The notes under the pieces were generated by a model, which saw only the letters and a list, made by a program, of their open reading frames with translations, did no database searches and was not told the DNA's origin. The position numbers were made by a program, and so were the translations under genes. DNA of 64,000 nt, taken from contig CANLDA010000002.1 of assembly GCA_947489325.1 (NCBI GenBank), positions 186,001 to 250,000 on the forward strand, in the 5' to 3' direction. Shown here one piece after another: positions 63,746-64,000 of this stretch. Positions within the stretch are counted from its first letter, which is position 1, and each line of letters begins with the position of its first letter. The DNA is from an uncultured Paracoccaceae bacterium. Its GTDB lineage: Bacteria > Pseudomonadota > Alphaproteobacteria > Rhodobacterales > Rhodobacteraceae.

Positions 63746-64000
63746 CTAAGGGTGAAACGTGACAAGGCGATCAAACAAGGCTTTGATACCCGCACGATCG
63801 ACATTGGCAAAGGCGATGCGCATTTGCTGCTGCCCCATAGGATCATTTATGGGCGTGAACATGGTGCCGGGTAAGGTCAGGACATGGGCCTTTTGCACAA
63901 GCTCTCGTGCAAGTTCATTTGAAGAAATACCAAAAGGATGTTCCATATAGGCGAAATAAGCCCCGCATCCCATTAAACGCCATCCAGCATCTTGTATGGG
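63746..64000 (-). CDS. Class I/II aminotransferase, N-terminus cut by window edge
   Basis: Only the last 84 or so residues are visible. The frame is open to the window end and continues beyond. The fragment reads as the C-terminal domain of a PLP-dependent class I/II aminotransferase: GWRLMGCGAYFAYMEHPF, ARELVQKAHVLTLPGTMF, and QQMRIAFANVDRAGIKALFD, where the arginine of MRIAFAN is the usual carboxylate binder. The substrate cannot be told. It may form a unit with the LysE exporter gene downstream. Confidence 0.85.
   Translation of the reverse strand, partial: PIQDAGWRLMGCGAYFAYMEHPFGISSNELARELVQKAHVLTLPGTMFTPINDPMGQQQMRIAFANVDRAGIKALFDRLVTFHP

Noticed and set aside
1-64000. Mobile elements, tRNA and rRNA genes
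   Set aside because: No transposase, integrase, att-like repeat, tRNA cloverleaf or rRNA segment was noticed in any intergenic region; this is by eye, so a covariance-model scan would be needed to exclude small RNAs.

Overview
The window looks like a stretch of core chromosome from a marine-type alphaproteobacterium of the Rhodobacteraceae (Roseobacter group). This rests on gene content and family resemblance: class I fructose-bisphosphate aldolase next to pgk, an RTX-Hint protein, the yfgM-bamB-der order, a ppiD-trpE pair and dense ATGA-overlapping operons. No search was run, so the genus is not assigned. I see no rRNA, tRNA, insertion sequence, integrase, prophage or CRISPR array. Both ends cut genes: pyrE on the left and a class I/II aminotransferase on the right.

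Layout. 1-2.5 kb: pyrimidine synthesis (pyrC, pyrE) and an orphan alpha/beta-hydrolase-like protein. 2.7-7.9 kb: a MoxR ATPase, a CoxE-type VWA protein, an XdhC/CoxI protein and a molybdopterin-binding protein, i.e. maturation genes for molybdenum hydroxylases without the enzyme itself, then a TauE/SafE permease. 7.9-11.4 kb: fda, pgk and two tandem cyclophilins, one cytoplasmic and one exported. 11.6-14.7 kb: a 1024-residue ABC-exporter-like protein with a broken ATPase domain and a C-terminal cyclic-nucleotide-binding domain. 14.7-21.1 kb: histidine utilisation (hutI-hutH-hutG-hutU) behind a palindromic operator/promoter, then a LysR regulator. 21.1-25.5 kb: an RTX-Hint protein with a long AT-rich upstream region carrying repeated palindromes, and a tungstate ABC transporter.

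25.6-35 kb holds the most interesting group: AMP-forming acetyl-CoA synthetase, adenylate kinase, a small DUF4212 subunit, a sodium:solute symporter with an EF-hand-like loop, a cNMP/CBS/DUF294 nucleotidyltransferase, a small membrane protein, and a membrane-anchored HAMP/PAS-like protein fused to a DEDDh exonuclease, all on one strand. It reads as acetate (or related acid) uptake and activation, AMP recycling, and an uncharacterised signalling branch.

35.4-41.1 kb: a divergent LysR regulator and an operon of a 2-oxoglutarate-semialdehyde-type dehydrogenase, an M19 dipeptidase homologue lacking the usual HxD metal motif, an unrecognised 564-residue protein and a DUF3726-like protein; probably an undescribed catabolic route. 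41.2-48.1 kb: RidA, two paralogous secreted small proteins, Fe/Mn superoxide dismutase, RarD, a LOG-family protein, a LysM protein and an Atm1-type exporter. 48.2-53.3 kb: an RND efflux pair. 53.5-64 kb: housekeeping genes (yfgM-like, bamB, der, serS), a urea transporter, trpE with ppiD, a LysE exporter and the cut aminotransferase. Most transcription units end in clear hairpins, several shared by convergent genes.
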